This document shows positions 1 through 5,944 of a stretch of 7,647 nucleotides of DNA, piece after piece. The translations under genes were made by a program, and so were the position numbers. Within the stretch, counting starts at the first letter, position 1; each line of letters opens with the position of its first letter. Source of the DNA: Verrucomicrobiia bacterium. GTDB lineage: Bacteria; Verrucomicrobiota; Verrucomicrobiia; Limisphaerales; DTLC01. The stretch is taken from positions 1 through 7,647 of the forward strand of contig JANWZY010000140.1 of the NCBI GenBank assembly GCA_025061935.1, in the 5' to 3' direction. Under the pieces are notes generated by a model. It had not been told where the DNA came from. It saw only the letters and a list, made by a program, of their open reading frames with translations, and searched no databases.

Positions 1-83
1 TTTCGACGCCCGAGGGCGTGATGACCGGTGCGCAGGCGCGGCGCAAAAATTTGGGCGGCGAGTTGATCTGTTACGTATGGTAA
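1..83 (+). CDS. rpsH: 30S ribosomal protein S8, C-terminal end (5' truncated by window)
   Basis: Only the last 26 codons are in the window, read from base 3 to the TAA at 81-83. They encode STPEGVMTGAQARR followed by KNLGGELICYVW. This is the typical S8 ending: the STP/STS-x-G-V motif, then a short helix with paired arginines, then the GGELLxxVW terminus. S8 binds the central domain of 16S rRNA, and in model bacteria it also represses spc operon translation; the regulatory site would lie upstream and cannot be seen. Its position directly before rplF is the classical spc order. Identification is firm despite the short fragment, because both motif and context agree. Confidence 0.93.
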   Translation, partial: STPEGVMTGAQARRKNLGGELICYVW

Positions 84-118
84 CCGGGCTTATGCCCAGC
101 AGCCAATCAGGGTAGGAT

Positions 119-655
119 ATGTCGCGCATAGGAAAGAAACCGATTCCGATTCCCGATACCGTCAAGGTACAGATAGACGGGCGGAAGGTGCGCGTGCAGG
201 GCCCCAAAGGCGCATTGGAATGGGAGTTGCCTGCGCGTACCAACATCAAAATAGACGACCGCAAGATAATTATTGGCCGGGACGGCGATGACCCGCAGGC
301 CAAAGCGCTGCATGGGTTGAGCCGCGCGTTGGTTAACAACATGGTCAAGGGCGTAACCGAAGGTTTCACCAAAAAACTTGAAATCCACGGTGTCGGGTTC
401 AAGGCGAGTTTGCAAGGCAACACCCTGACAATGTCGCTTGGGAAATCCCACCCGGTGGTTTATCAGGTCCCGCCCCAGCTCAAGGTGACAGTCGAGGAAA
501 ACACCAAGATCACAATTGAAGGAGTAGACAAACAACTGGTCGGCCAGGTTGCTGCGGAGATACGCGCGCTGTACCCGCCCGAGCCGTACAAGGGCAAGGG
601 CATCCGGTACGCGGGCGAGCATATAGTGCGCAAGGTTGGCAAGACAGTGCAATAG
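119..655 (+). CDS. rplF: 50S ribosomal protein L6
   Basis: The 178-residue product matches the usual L6 length (about 175-180). It opens with MSRIGKKPIPIP, the standard L6 start, has a central LEIHGVGFKASLQGNTLTMSLGKSHPV segment, and near the C-terminus carries PPEPYKGKGIRYAGE, the strongly conserved rRNA-contacting motif. L6 consists of two similar alpha/beta domains and binds 23S rRNA near the sarcin-ricin loop and the factor-binding region of the 50S subunit. The ATG at 119 is supported by an AGGG at 109-112, six bases upstream. It follows rpsH by 35 bases. Six of its 15 isoleucines use ATA, unusual for a highly expressed gene. A long antisense reading frame over this region is a shadow. 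Confidence 0.98.
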   Translation: MSRIGKKPIPIPDTVKVQIDGRKVRVQGPKGALEWELPARTNIKIDDRKIIIGRDGDDPQAKALHGLSRALVNNMVKGVTEGFTKKLEIHGVGFKASLQGNTLTMSLGKSHPVVYQVPPQLKVTVEENTKITIEGVDKQLVGQVAAEIRALYPPEPYKGKGIRYAGEHIVRKVGKTVQ

Positions 656-702
656 AGCTGAGGCTAGGACCAGCCGGTCACGTCTAGGTCGGAACGCGAA
701 AA

Positions 703-1104
703 ATGAGGCCCGAGATAAAGAGAGCGTTGGCACAACGTCGGCACTGGCGCGTGCGCAAGAAGATTATTGGCACGCCTACGCGCCCACGCATGAGCGTGTG
801 CTTCACCAACAAGCACATTTATGTGCAGTTTATTGACGACACCAAAGGCGTGACGCTTGCGTCGGTGAGCACGTTGAGCAAGGCGTTGGGCGAACTACGC
901 GGCAAGCTCAAGGCTAATGTTGAAAGCGCGAAATTGATCGGGAAGTTGGCGGCCGAGGCCGCACTAGCGAAAGGAATAAAGGAGGTCGTGTTTGACCGGG
1001 GCGCAGCAAAGTACCATTGGTCCGAAGGCCCGAACGGTAAGGTTTATTATGGCAAGGTTGCAGCGCTGGCTGAGGCGGCGCGGCAAGCAGGACTGAAATT
1101 TTAA
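703..1104 (+). CDS. rplR: 50S ribosomal protein L18
   Basis: The product has 133 residues, slightly longer than E. coli L18 (117). The basic N-terminus (residues 1-30, rich in Arg and Lys) leads into GTPTRPRMSVCFTNKHIYVQFIDDTKGVTLASVST, the L18 core strand pattern. The helix LIGKLAAEAALAKGIKEVVFDRG follows, and the protein ends with KVAALAEAARQAGLKF, a typical L18 C-terminus. L18 binds 5S rRNA with L5 in the central protuberance of the large subunit. The ATG at 703 is preceded by only a weak GGA (691-693). The 47-base gap from rplF contains small inverted repeats (for example GACC/GGTC near 668-679), but nothing I would call a terminator. The region usually GYHG/GYKY-like reads KYHWSEGPNGKVYYG here, a small lineage variation. 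Confidence 0.97.
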   Translation: MRPEIKRALAQRRHWRVRKKIIGTPTRPRMSVCFTNKHIYVQFIDDTKGVTLASVSTLSKALGELRGKLKANVESAKLIGKLAAEAALAKGIKEVVFDRGAAKYHWSEGPNGKVYYGKVAALAEAARQAGLKF

Positions 1105-1108
1105 CCCC

Positions 1109-1112
1109 AGGA
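1109..1112 (+). promoter_or_regulatory. Ribosome binding site deciding the GTG start of rpsE
   Basis: AGGA lies six bases before the GTG at 1119. This favours GTG over the in-frame ATG at 1137, which would lack a comparable site. It sits in the 14-base gap after rplR, so coupling of L18 and S5 translation is likely. Confidence 0.55.
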
Positions 1113-1118
1113 CGAACC

Positions 1119-1820
1119 GTGGCAGATCCGAGCAAAATGTATGATACAGAGGCGGCGCGCGCGGCGCGGATCGCAGCACGCGCGGCGCGGCGCGGCGAGG
1201 TGATTGCCGAGGCGCCCGAGATTGTTTTCGAGCAGGCGCCGTCCGAGGAGCTGAGTGAAAAGGTCGTTTACATCAATCGCTCGGCCAAAGTTGTCAAGGG
1301 TGGCCGGCGGTTCCACTTCAGCGCGTTGGTCGTGGCGGGGGATAAACGCGGACGGGTCGGGATCGGACTGGGCAAGGCTGGCGAGGTCGCAGATGCGATT
1401 AGGAAAGCTACCGAACTTGCAAGGAACAACATGGTCCAGGTTGCGCTGAAGGATTCAACAATACCGCACGAAGTAGTTGCGCGGCATGACGGTGCGTGTG
1501 TGTTGTTGCGACCGGCTTCGCCTGGCACGGGCATTATTGCTGGCAGATGCGTCCGCGCAGTACTAGAAGCTGCGGGTGTCAAAGACGTGTTGACCAAATC
1601 GCTCGGGTCGAACAACCCGATTAACGTGGTGAAGGCCACCATGCTCGGGCTCCAAAAAATGCGTTCGCCCGAGGACATTTACCGGAGCCGGGGCATACCA
1701 CTCGGCCCGAAACCGCAGTCGCAACAGGCTCCTGTTGCGGCTACGCCCGCGGCTTCTGAGCAGCAGCGGGGCGAGCTACAAACCGGTACGGGAACTTCTG
1801 CGCAGACCGAACTAGGCTGA
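1119..1820 (+). CDS. rpsE: 30S ribosomal protein S5 with extended N- and C-terminal tails
   Basis: At 233 residues this is far longer than E. coli S5 (167). The core begins near residue 48 with KVVYINRSAKVVKGGRRF, the dsRNA-binding-type S5 domain, with VKGGR at 59-63 in the loop associated with spectinomycin action. It continues through GRVGIGLGKAGEV, the PASPGTGIIAG motif (132-142), and SNNPINVVKATMLGL (164-178). S5 sits at the mRNA entry side of the 30S subunit and affects decoding fidelity. The N-terminal tail holds an Ala/Arg repeat tract (residues 12-25). The C-terminal tail after about residue 197 is a low-complexity Gln/Ala/Thr/Ser stretch. A GTG start at 1119 with AGGA upstream is preferred; an ATG at 1137 would remove six residues. 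The next gene is L15, not L30. Confidence 0.97.
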   Translation: MADPSKMYDTEAARAARIAARAARRGEVIAEAPEIVFEQAPSEELSEKVVYINRSAKVVKGGRRFHFSALVVAGDKRGRVGIGLGKAGEVADAIRKATELARNNMVQVALKDSTIPHEVVARHDGACVLLRPASPGTGIIAGRCVRAVLEAAGVKDVLTKSLGSNNPINVVKATMLGLQKMRSPEDIYRSRGIPLGPKPQSQQAPVAATPAASEQQRGELQTGTGTSAQTELG

Positions 1821-1827
1821 GTTTTTT

Positions 1828-2295
1828 ATGCGCTTGCACGATCTCAAACCGCGTCCTGGTGCGAAGCATCGGCGCAAACGGCTAGGCCAGGGCGAATCCA
1901 GCGGGCATGGCAAAACGAGCGGTCGCGGCGGGAAAGGCCAGACTGCGCGTACAGGCAGCTCGATCCGACCAGGATTTGAGGGCGGCCAGATGCCACTTAT
2001 TCGGCGCATACCGAAGCGCGGGTTCAACAACGCGCGGTTTGGTGTGCGCTATATCCCTGTTAACGTTGGCGCGCTCAACCGGTTCGATGACGGCACGCGC
2101 GTGGACGAGCAACTGTTGCGTGCTTCAGGGCTGGCCAACGGTCGTGCCGACGGCATCAAAATCCTCGGGGGTGGCAAGCTTACAAAAAAGCTTACCGTGT
2201 TTGCCCATGCGTTTAGTGAGAGCGCGCGGGCGCAGATCGAGGCATTGGGCGGCAAGTGCGAGGTGATTAAGTCACAGGCGCGCGCTGGCGCCTAA
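1828..2295 (+). CDS. rplO: 50S ribosomal protein L15
   Basis: The 155-residue product is of normal L15 length (about 144-155). It starts MRLHDLKPRPGAKHRRKRLG and has the diagnostic glycine-rich basic N-terminus GHGKTSGRGGKGQTAR (27-42), followed by GFEGGQMPLIRRIPKRGFNN (about 49-68). The C-terminal domain has the KILGGGKLTKKLTVFAHAFSESARAQIEALGG pattern typical of L15. L15 is a late-assembling 23S rRNA-binding protein of the large subunit. Its ATG is seven bases after the rpsE stop, separated by GTTTTTT with no Shine-Dalgarno in the gap, so translation probably depends on coupling to rpsE. In E. coli rpmD lies between S5 and L15; here there is no room for it. Confidence 0.98.
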   Translation: MRLHDLKPRPGAKHRRKRLGQGESSGHGKTSGRGGKGQTARTGSSIRPGFEGGQMPLIRRIPKRGFNNARFGVRYIPVNVGALNRFDDGTRVDEQLLRASGLANGRADGIKILGGGKLTKKLTVFAHAFSESARAQIEALGGKCEVIKSQARAGA

Positions 2296-2310
2296 CCGAT
2301 ACGGCGGCAG

Positions 2311-3693
2311 ATGCTGGCTTCCATCATCGAGACGTTCCGGAACTGTTTCAGGATACCCGAGCTGAAGTCGCGTATCCTGTTCACGTTGATGTTGCTGGCG
2401 ATCTGCCGATTAATCGCTGTTGTGCCAGCCCCGGGATTAGACAGTGTGGCGCTGCAGGAATATTTCCGGAACATGGGGGCGCGTACAGGTGGGTTGCTAG
2501 GTATGTACGGCCTTTTTACTGGGGGTGCGTACGAGCACTGCGCGATCGGCACGCTGGGCATCATGCCGTACATCAGTGCGACGATAATTCTGCAGTTGCT
2601 CACGGCTGTCATACCGGCATTGAGCAAGCTCGCGCGTGAGGAGGGCGGTCGGGTTAAACTAGTACAGTATGGCCGATACCTGACGGTATTGCTTTGTCTC
2701 GGGCAAGGCTATTTTTGGGCTATGCTGTGGGAGCACGCCGGTGAGGGCCAACTATTCCGCGGCTTCCAAGGTAACCTCGTGTTGTATGAGAACCTGTTTT
2801 GGTACCGTATCCAGACAGCCATTGTGTTAACCACCGGTACCGTTCTGCTGATGTGGCTGGGCGAGCAGATTAGCGAGCGCGGTATTGGTAACGGTGTGTC
2901 TTTGGTTATTACGGTTGGCATCTTGGCCAGGCTGCCCGACGCTGTCGTGGCCACGAAGATATCGTTCTTCCCGGCTGGTGGCGCGGAGGCGACGCTGAAT
3001 TTCGGGCACGCAATTATTCTGATAGTTTTGCTTGTGGGTGTAGTGGCCGGCGTGATCGCAGTTACGCAAGCGCAGCGCAAGATACCCATCCAGTACGCGC
3101 AGCGCGCGGTCGGTCGGCGCGTGTTTGCGGGCGGTACATCGTTTTTACCGCTGCGTGTCAATTACCCAGGTGTCATGCCGATCATATTTGCGCAGGCGAT
3201 ACTCATGGTGCCCGGTCAGATTTTCCAGTCCTTGTACAGCAGGTTTAAACTGGACGTGTTTCGGGAGCTGACCGCGTTGTTTGCCGAGCACGGGTTTTTC
3301 TACCTCACAGTGTACGCGCTGCTCATCATATTTTTCTCGTACTTCTGGGTTGCGACCGTGTTCAACGAGCTTCAGATCGCCGATGACCTGAAGAAGAGCG
3401 GTGGGTACATACCCGGTGTGCGGCCGGGCCAGGCTACAAGCGCTTACCTTCACAATGCGATGCACCGGATCACGCTTGCGGGCGGAGTATTCCTGACGAT
3501 TATAGCCATCATACCCACGCTCCTTTACAATTTGATGAAGGTGCCGTATGACATCGGCCAATTTTTCGGTGGGACGAGCTTGTTAATCACTGTGGGTGTA
3601 TTGCTCGACACGATGCGGCAGGTCGAGTCGCATCTGCTCATGCGCCATTACGACGGATTCCTCAAGAAGGGACGGATCAGGGGCAGGTTCTGA
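2311..3693 (+). CDS. secY: Protein translocase channel subunit SecY
   Basis: SecY is the pore of the SecYEG translocon, inserting and exporting proteins across the inner membrane. The 460-residue product shows ten hydrophobic segments: about 21-41, 79-101, 120-140, 166-186, 193-210, 232-252, 286-306, 327-351, 386-406 and 416-436. Family signatures are visible. GIMPYISATIILQLL (83-97) is the TM2 signature. LAREEGGR precedes TM3, and GEQISERGIGNGVSL (184-198) leads into TM5. RKIPIQYAQR (256-265) and LPLRVNYPGVMPIIFA (279-294) mark the cytosolic loop that binds ribosome and SecA and the start of TM7. The basic tail FLKKGRIRGRF is typical. The start at 2311 is 15 bases past rplO. No strong ribosome binding site is seen, so coupling is likely. 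The gene is complete and intact. Confidence 0.99.
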   Translation: MLASIIETFRNCFRIPELKSRILFTLMLLAICRLIAVVPAPGLDSVALQEYFRNMGARTGGLLGMYGLFTGGAYEHCAIGTLGIMPYISATIILQLLTAVIPALSKLAREEGGRVKLVQYGRYLTVLLCLGQGYFWAMLWEHAGEGQLFRGFQGNLVLYENLFWYRIQTAIVLTTGTVLLMWLGEQISERGIGNGVSLVITVGILARLPDAVVATKISFFPAGGAEATLNFGHAIILIVLLVGVVAGVIAVTQAQRKIPIQYAQRAVGRRVFAGGTSFLPLRVNYPGVMPIIFAQAILMVPGQIFQSLYSRFKLDVFRELTALFAEHGFFYLTVYALLIIFFSYFWVATVFNELQIADDLKKSGGYIPGVRPGQATSAYLHNAMHRITLAGGVFLTIIAIIPTLLYNLMKVPYDIGQFFGGTSLLITVGVLLDTMRQVESHLLMRHYDGFLKKGRIRGRF

Positions 3694-3758
3694 GCGGGAT
3701 GTTGTAGGCTCCGGCCGTGTACATTTGGTTTGTGCAACTGCCGGGAAATTTGTGTGTA

Positions 3759-4535
3759 ATGATTGTTTTAAAGACCAAGCGCGAAATTGATGTTATGCGC
3801 GTGGCCTGCGACATTGCTAGCGCGGTGTTGCAGGAAGTGGTCGAGTACATTCGGCCGGGGATGACAACCAAACAGATAGACGAGTTCGCGGCGCAGCAGA
3901 TTAAGAAGATGGGCGCCAAAAGCGCGTTCCTCGGTTATAAAGGCTATCCGTGCCATATTTGCATTTCGGTGAACGAGGAGGTAGTGCACGGCGTAGCTGG
4001 GTCGCGCAGGCTTGAATTCGGGGACATTGTCAGCCTGGATGTGGGCGTTGTTTACCGCGGGTTTATAGGGGATTTAGCCCGGACGGTGGCTGTCGGTGGC
4101 TGTAGTTTGGCGGCGCAGCATTTGATGGACGTGACAGAGCAGGCACTGTATGAGGGTATAGCTCAAGCGCGGCCCGGGAACCGCGTAGCCGATATTTCGC
4201 GCGCGATTCAAACGTGTGTCGAGCGGCACGGATTCAATGTGGTCCGTGAATTCGTCGGGCACGGCGTCGGGCGCGCGATGCACGAGGAGCCGCAGGTCCC
4301 GAACTTTGTTGACGGGAAGCCGTCGCCTAGGCTGCGGCCGGGCATGACCCTGGCCATCGAGCCTATGGTCACGGCGGGTCAGCCTGCTGTGAAAGTCCTC
4401 AATGACGGCTGGACAGTTGTTACACGAGATGGTTCATTGTCGGCGCATTTTGAGCACACTGTGCTTGTCACCGATGGCGAGCCTGAGATATTAACGTGGC
4501 ACGAGCGCACACCATCAAAGTTGAAGGTGTCGTAG
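3759..4535 (+). CDS. map: Methionine aminopeptidase, type I
   Basis: This metalloprotease removes the initiator methionine from nascent proteins. With the ATG at 3759 the product is 258 residues, close to E. coli Map (264). All five metal ligands are present: D94 (in SLDVGV), D105 (in IGDLART), H168 (in GHGVGR), E201 (in AIEPMV) and E232 (in FEHTVLV). The substrate-binding histidines H77 (NEEVVHG) and H175 (MHEEPQV) are also there. It lacks the N-terminal zinc-finger extension of some homologues, so it is a type Ia-like short form. An upstream in-frame GTG at 3717 would add 14 residues with no family counterpart, so I reject it. The gene sits between secY and infA without adk. Its last 40 bases overlap infA. 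Confidence 0.97.
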   Translation: MIVLKTKREIDVMRVACDIASAVLQEVVEYIRPGMTTKQIDEFAAQQIKKMGAKSAFLGYKGYPCHICISVNEEVVHGVAGSRRLEFGDIVSLDVGVVYRGFIGDLARTVAVGGCSLAAQHLMDVTEQALYEGIAQARPGNRVADISRAIQTCVERHGFNVVREFVGHGVGRAMHEEPQVPNFVDGKPSPRLRPGMTLAIEPMVTAGQPAVKVLNDGWTVVTRDGSLSAHFEHTVLVTDGEPEILTWHERTPSKLKVS

Positions 4536-4711
4536 TGCAGACCTTGCCAAATGGCACATGCAAGGTAGAATTACCGAACGGTCACCAGTTAATTGGTTGG
4601 GGCGCGGCCCGTGCAGGCTTGACCGAGCTTGCACCGGGCAAAAAGGTGCTGTTGGAAGTGTCGCCTTTTGATTTGTCCCACGGGCGACTGGTGGCTTTGA
4701 TCGAGGACTGA
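4496..4711 (+). CDS. infA: Translation initiation factor IF-1, with divergent basic loop
   Basis: The 71-residue product is a single OB-fold, as expected for IF-1 (71-72). The start MARAHTIKVEGVVVQTLPNG aligns without gaps to the E. coli N-terminus. KVELPNGH (23-30) and VSPFDLSHGRLV (55-66) are diagnostic. IF-1 binds the 30S A-site and helps IF-2 and IF-3 during initiation. The GTG at 4496 lies inside map, giving a 40-base overlap; no later start keeps the first beta-strand. Only a weak GAGA (4485-4488) precedes it, so it may be coupled to map. Oddly, the conserved [13 protein letters not shown] loop reads as WGAARAGLTEL, two residues shorter and with fewer basic residues. The C-terminus ends acidic (ALIED). 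Context makes the identity firm; full function of the loop is uncertain. Confidence 0.93.
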   Translation: MARAHTIKVEGVVVQTLPNGTCKVELPNGHQLIGWGAARAGLTELAPGKKVLLEVSPFDLSHGRLVALIED

Positions 4712-4714
4712 GTC

Positions 4715-4828
4715 ATGAAAGTCAGAGCGTCGGTCAAACGGTTGTGTGAACATTGCAAAGTAGTTCGGCGCAAAGGCGTTGTGCGGATCATTTGCTCGAA
4801 CGTAAGGCACAAACAGCGCCAGGGCTGA
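4715..4828 (+). CDS. rpmJ: 50S ribosomal protein L36 (zinc-binding form)
   Basis: This small gene encodes 37 residues, starting MKVRASVKRLCEHCKVVRRK and ending ICSNVRHKQRQG. It is nearly identical in layout to bacterial L36. The zinc ligands C11, C14, C27 and H32 are all present, so this is the zinc-containing C+ form and not the cysteine-free paralogue made under zinc starvation. L36 binds 23S rRNA in the large subunit. The ATG lies three bases after the infA stop, and an AGGA at 4704-4707 inside the end of infA gives a good ribosome binding site seven bases upstream. The infA-rpmJ-rpsM order is standard for bacteria. Confidence 0.98.
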   Translation: MKVRASVKRLCEHCKVVRRKGVVRIICSNVRHKQRQG

Positions 4829-4871
4829 ACCGCGCAGACGCATGCGCCGGTGACCCGAACCTTGATTGAGT

Positions 4872-5267
4872 ATGCCGCGAATTGTTGGAGTCGAAATACC
4901 AGGTAACAAGCGCATTGACATTGCGCTACGGTACATTTACGGGATCGGTCCGAGCAACGCGAAGGAAATCCTCGCCCGGGCGAACATAGACCCGAGCATC
5001 CGTGCGAAGGACCTTACCGAACAACAACTGTCGCAAATTGTGCACGCCATTCAAGAGGGCAAATACGTGATCGAGGGCGACTTGCGCCGCGAGATCGGCA
5101 TGAACCTGAAGCGGCTCCAGGCGATCAAATGCTATCGTGGGTTGCGGCATATGCGTGGCTTGCCCGTGCGCGGCCAGCGCACGCGTACAAACGCGCGCAC
5201 GCGCAAAGGGCCGCGCAAGACGGTCGGCGTCGTGCGGAACCCGCACGCCAAGCGTGGCATCCACTAA
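4872..5267 (+). CDS. rpsM: 30S ribosomal protein S13
   Basis: Starting at ATG 4872, the product has 131 residues and begins MPRIVGVEIPGNKRIDIALR, the standard S13 N-terminus. A helix-two-turn-helix region (YIYGIGPSNAKEILARANID) follows. The basic C-terminal tail contains YRGLRHMRGLPVRGQRTRTN and ARTRKGPRKT, the strongly conserved rRNA- and tRNA-contacting end. S13 is in the 30S head, contacting P-site tRNA and bridging to the large subunit. A TTG at 4866 would add two residues, but the family starts at MPRI. The 43 bases after rpmJ contain no clear promoter, and the ribosome binding site is weak. In E. coli the S4 repressor site of the alpha operon precedes this gene; I could not identify an equivalent fold by eye. 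Confidence 0.98.
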   Translation: MPRIVGVEIPGNKRIDIALRYIYGIGPSNAKEILARANIDPSIRAKDLTEQQLSQIVHAIQEGKYVIEGDLRREIGMNLKRLQAIKCYRGLRHMRGLPVRGQRTRTNARTRKGPRKTVGVVRNPHAKRGIH

Positions 5268-5289
5268 TTCGTGACCTCTGCACTTGCGT

Positions 5290-5910
5290 ATGGCTCAGGA
5301 AACTCAAAAACAACCCGAGCAGAAGAAACAGGTGAAGCCAGAGGGCGGCGCGAAGCCGGAGAAACCGGCCGCCAAACCTGGCGCTGACCCGGCACAAGCG
5401 AAGCAGCAGGCCAAGAAGCCTGCCGCCGCTGCCGAGGCCAAGCAGACACCTGCGCCAGCCGCCGAGCCGCAGGTTGTCGAAGCCGCCACCGCGCCCACAG
5501 CCGAGGAGCTGTTGACCGATGAGCTTGCGCCCAAGAAAATCATAAAGGCCAAGGGCGCGAAAAATATCACCAGCGGGATCGCGAACATCCTCGCCACGTT
5601 CAACAACACCATCGTGAGCATCACTGACATGCACGGCAACGTGCTCGCGTGGTCCAGCGCGGGCCGTGTCGGGTTTAAAGGCTCGCGCAAAAGCACAGCG
5701 TATGCGGCGCAGTTGGTTGCGCAAGACGCGGCGCGGCAGGCAATGGCTCATGGAATGCGCGAAGTCGAAGTGCGCGTTAAAGGCCCTGGCTCCGGGCGCG
5801 AGTCAGCCATCCGCGCGTTGCAAGCTGTAGGACTTGAAATAACCGCGATCAAGGACGTTACGCCAGTGCCGCACAACGGGTGCAGGCCGCGTAAACGTCG
5901 GCGCGTCTGA
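5290..5910 (+). CDS. rpsK: 30S ribosomal protein S11 with long low-complexity N-terminal extension
   Basis: The product is 206 residues from the ATG at 5290, against 129 for E. coli S11. The C-terminal core from about residue 85 is clear: GIANILATFNNTIVSITD, then SSAGRVGFKGSRKSTAYAAQ, VKGPGSGRESAIRAL, and the invariant end DVTPVPHNGCRPRKRRRV. S11 binds 16S rRNA in the 30S platform near the E-site and the mRNA exit. Residues 1 to about 80 form an Ala/Pro/Lys/Glu/Gln-rich segment that is probably disordered. Alanine codons in residues 1-79 are 12 GCC, 4 GCG, 3 GCT and 1 GCA; in the rest they are 13 GCG and 3 GCC among 19. An upstream TTG at 5284 is possible but adds only two residues. S11 tails of this sort occur, as I recall, in Verrucomicrobiota. 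Confidence 0.96.
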   Translation: MAQETQKQPEQKKQVKPEGGAKPEKPAAKPGADPAQAKQQAKKPAAAAEAKQTPAPAAEPQVVEAATAPTAEELLTDELAPKKIIKAKGAKNITSGIANILATFNNTIVSITDMHGNVLAWSSAGRVGFKGSRKSTAYAAQLVAQDAARQAMAHGMREVEVRVKGPGSGRESAIRALQAVGLEITAIKDVTPVPHNGCRPRKRRRV

Positions 5911-5931
5911 CTCATTTTTAACCTTGGTTTC

Positions 5932-5936
5932 GAGGA
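5932..5936 (+). promoter_or_regulatory. Ribosome binding site of rpsD
   Basis: GAGGA lies eight bases before the rpsD ATG at 5945. It is one of the strongest Shine-Dalgarno matches in the window and suggests that S4, unlike several neighbours, can be initiated independently. Confidence 0.6.
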
Positions 5937-5944
5937 TTTAGCAA

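Noticed and set aside
86..97. GGGC-TTAT-GCCC hairpin in the rpsH-rplF gap as a terminator
   Set aside because: The stem is only four base pairs with no following T-run, and it lies inside a co-transcribed operon.
107..733. 208-codon antisense open frame across rplF
   Set aside because: It lies opposite a clearly conserved L6 gene and its translation shows no recognisable domain. Long antisense frames are expected in GC-rich coding DNA.
636..836. 66-codon + strand frame overlapping rplF end and rplR start
   Set aside because: It is out of frame with both conserved genes and most of its length lies inside L18 coding sequence, so it is a shadow.
1149..1200. GCG/CGC-rich repetitive stretch as a mobile or CRISPR-like repeat
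   Set aside because: It is in-frame coding sequence for an Ala/Arg tract in the S5 tail, without regular repeat-spacer units.
3717..3758. Longer Map start at GTG 3717
   Set aside because: The added 14 residues (MYIWFVQLPGNLCV) have no counterpart in the family, and the ATG at 3759 gives the usual N-terminus.
4866..4871. TTG start for S13, two codons upstream of ATG
   Set aside because: S13 proteins begin MPRIxGVxIP, matching the ATG at 4872 exactly.
5284..5289. TTG start for S11, two codons upstream of ATG
   Set aside because: The ATG at 5290 is available and gives a natural MAQ start; there is no ribosome binding site favouring TTG.
5125..5751. 208-codon antisense open frame across rpsM/rpsK
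   Set aside because: It is the complement of the S13 tail and the S11 low-complexity region. Its Leu/Gly-rich composition mirrors the Ala/Lys/Pro codons on the other strand.
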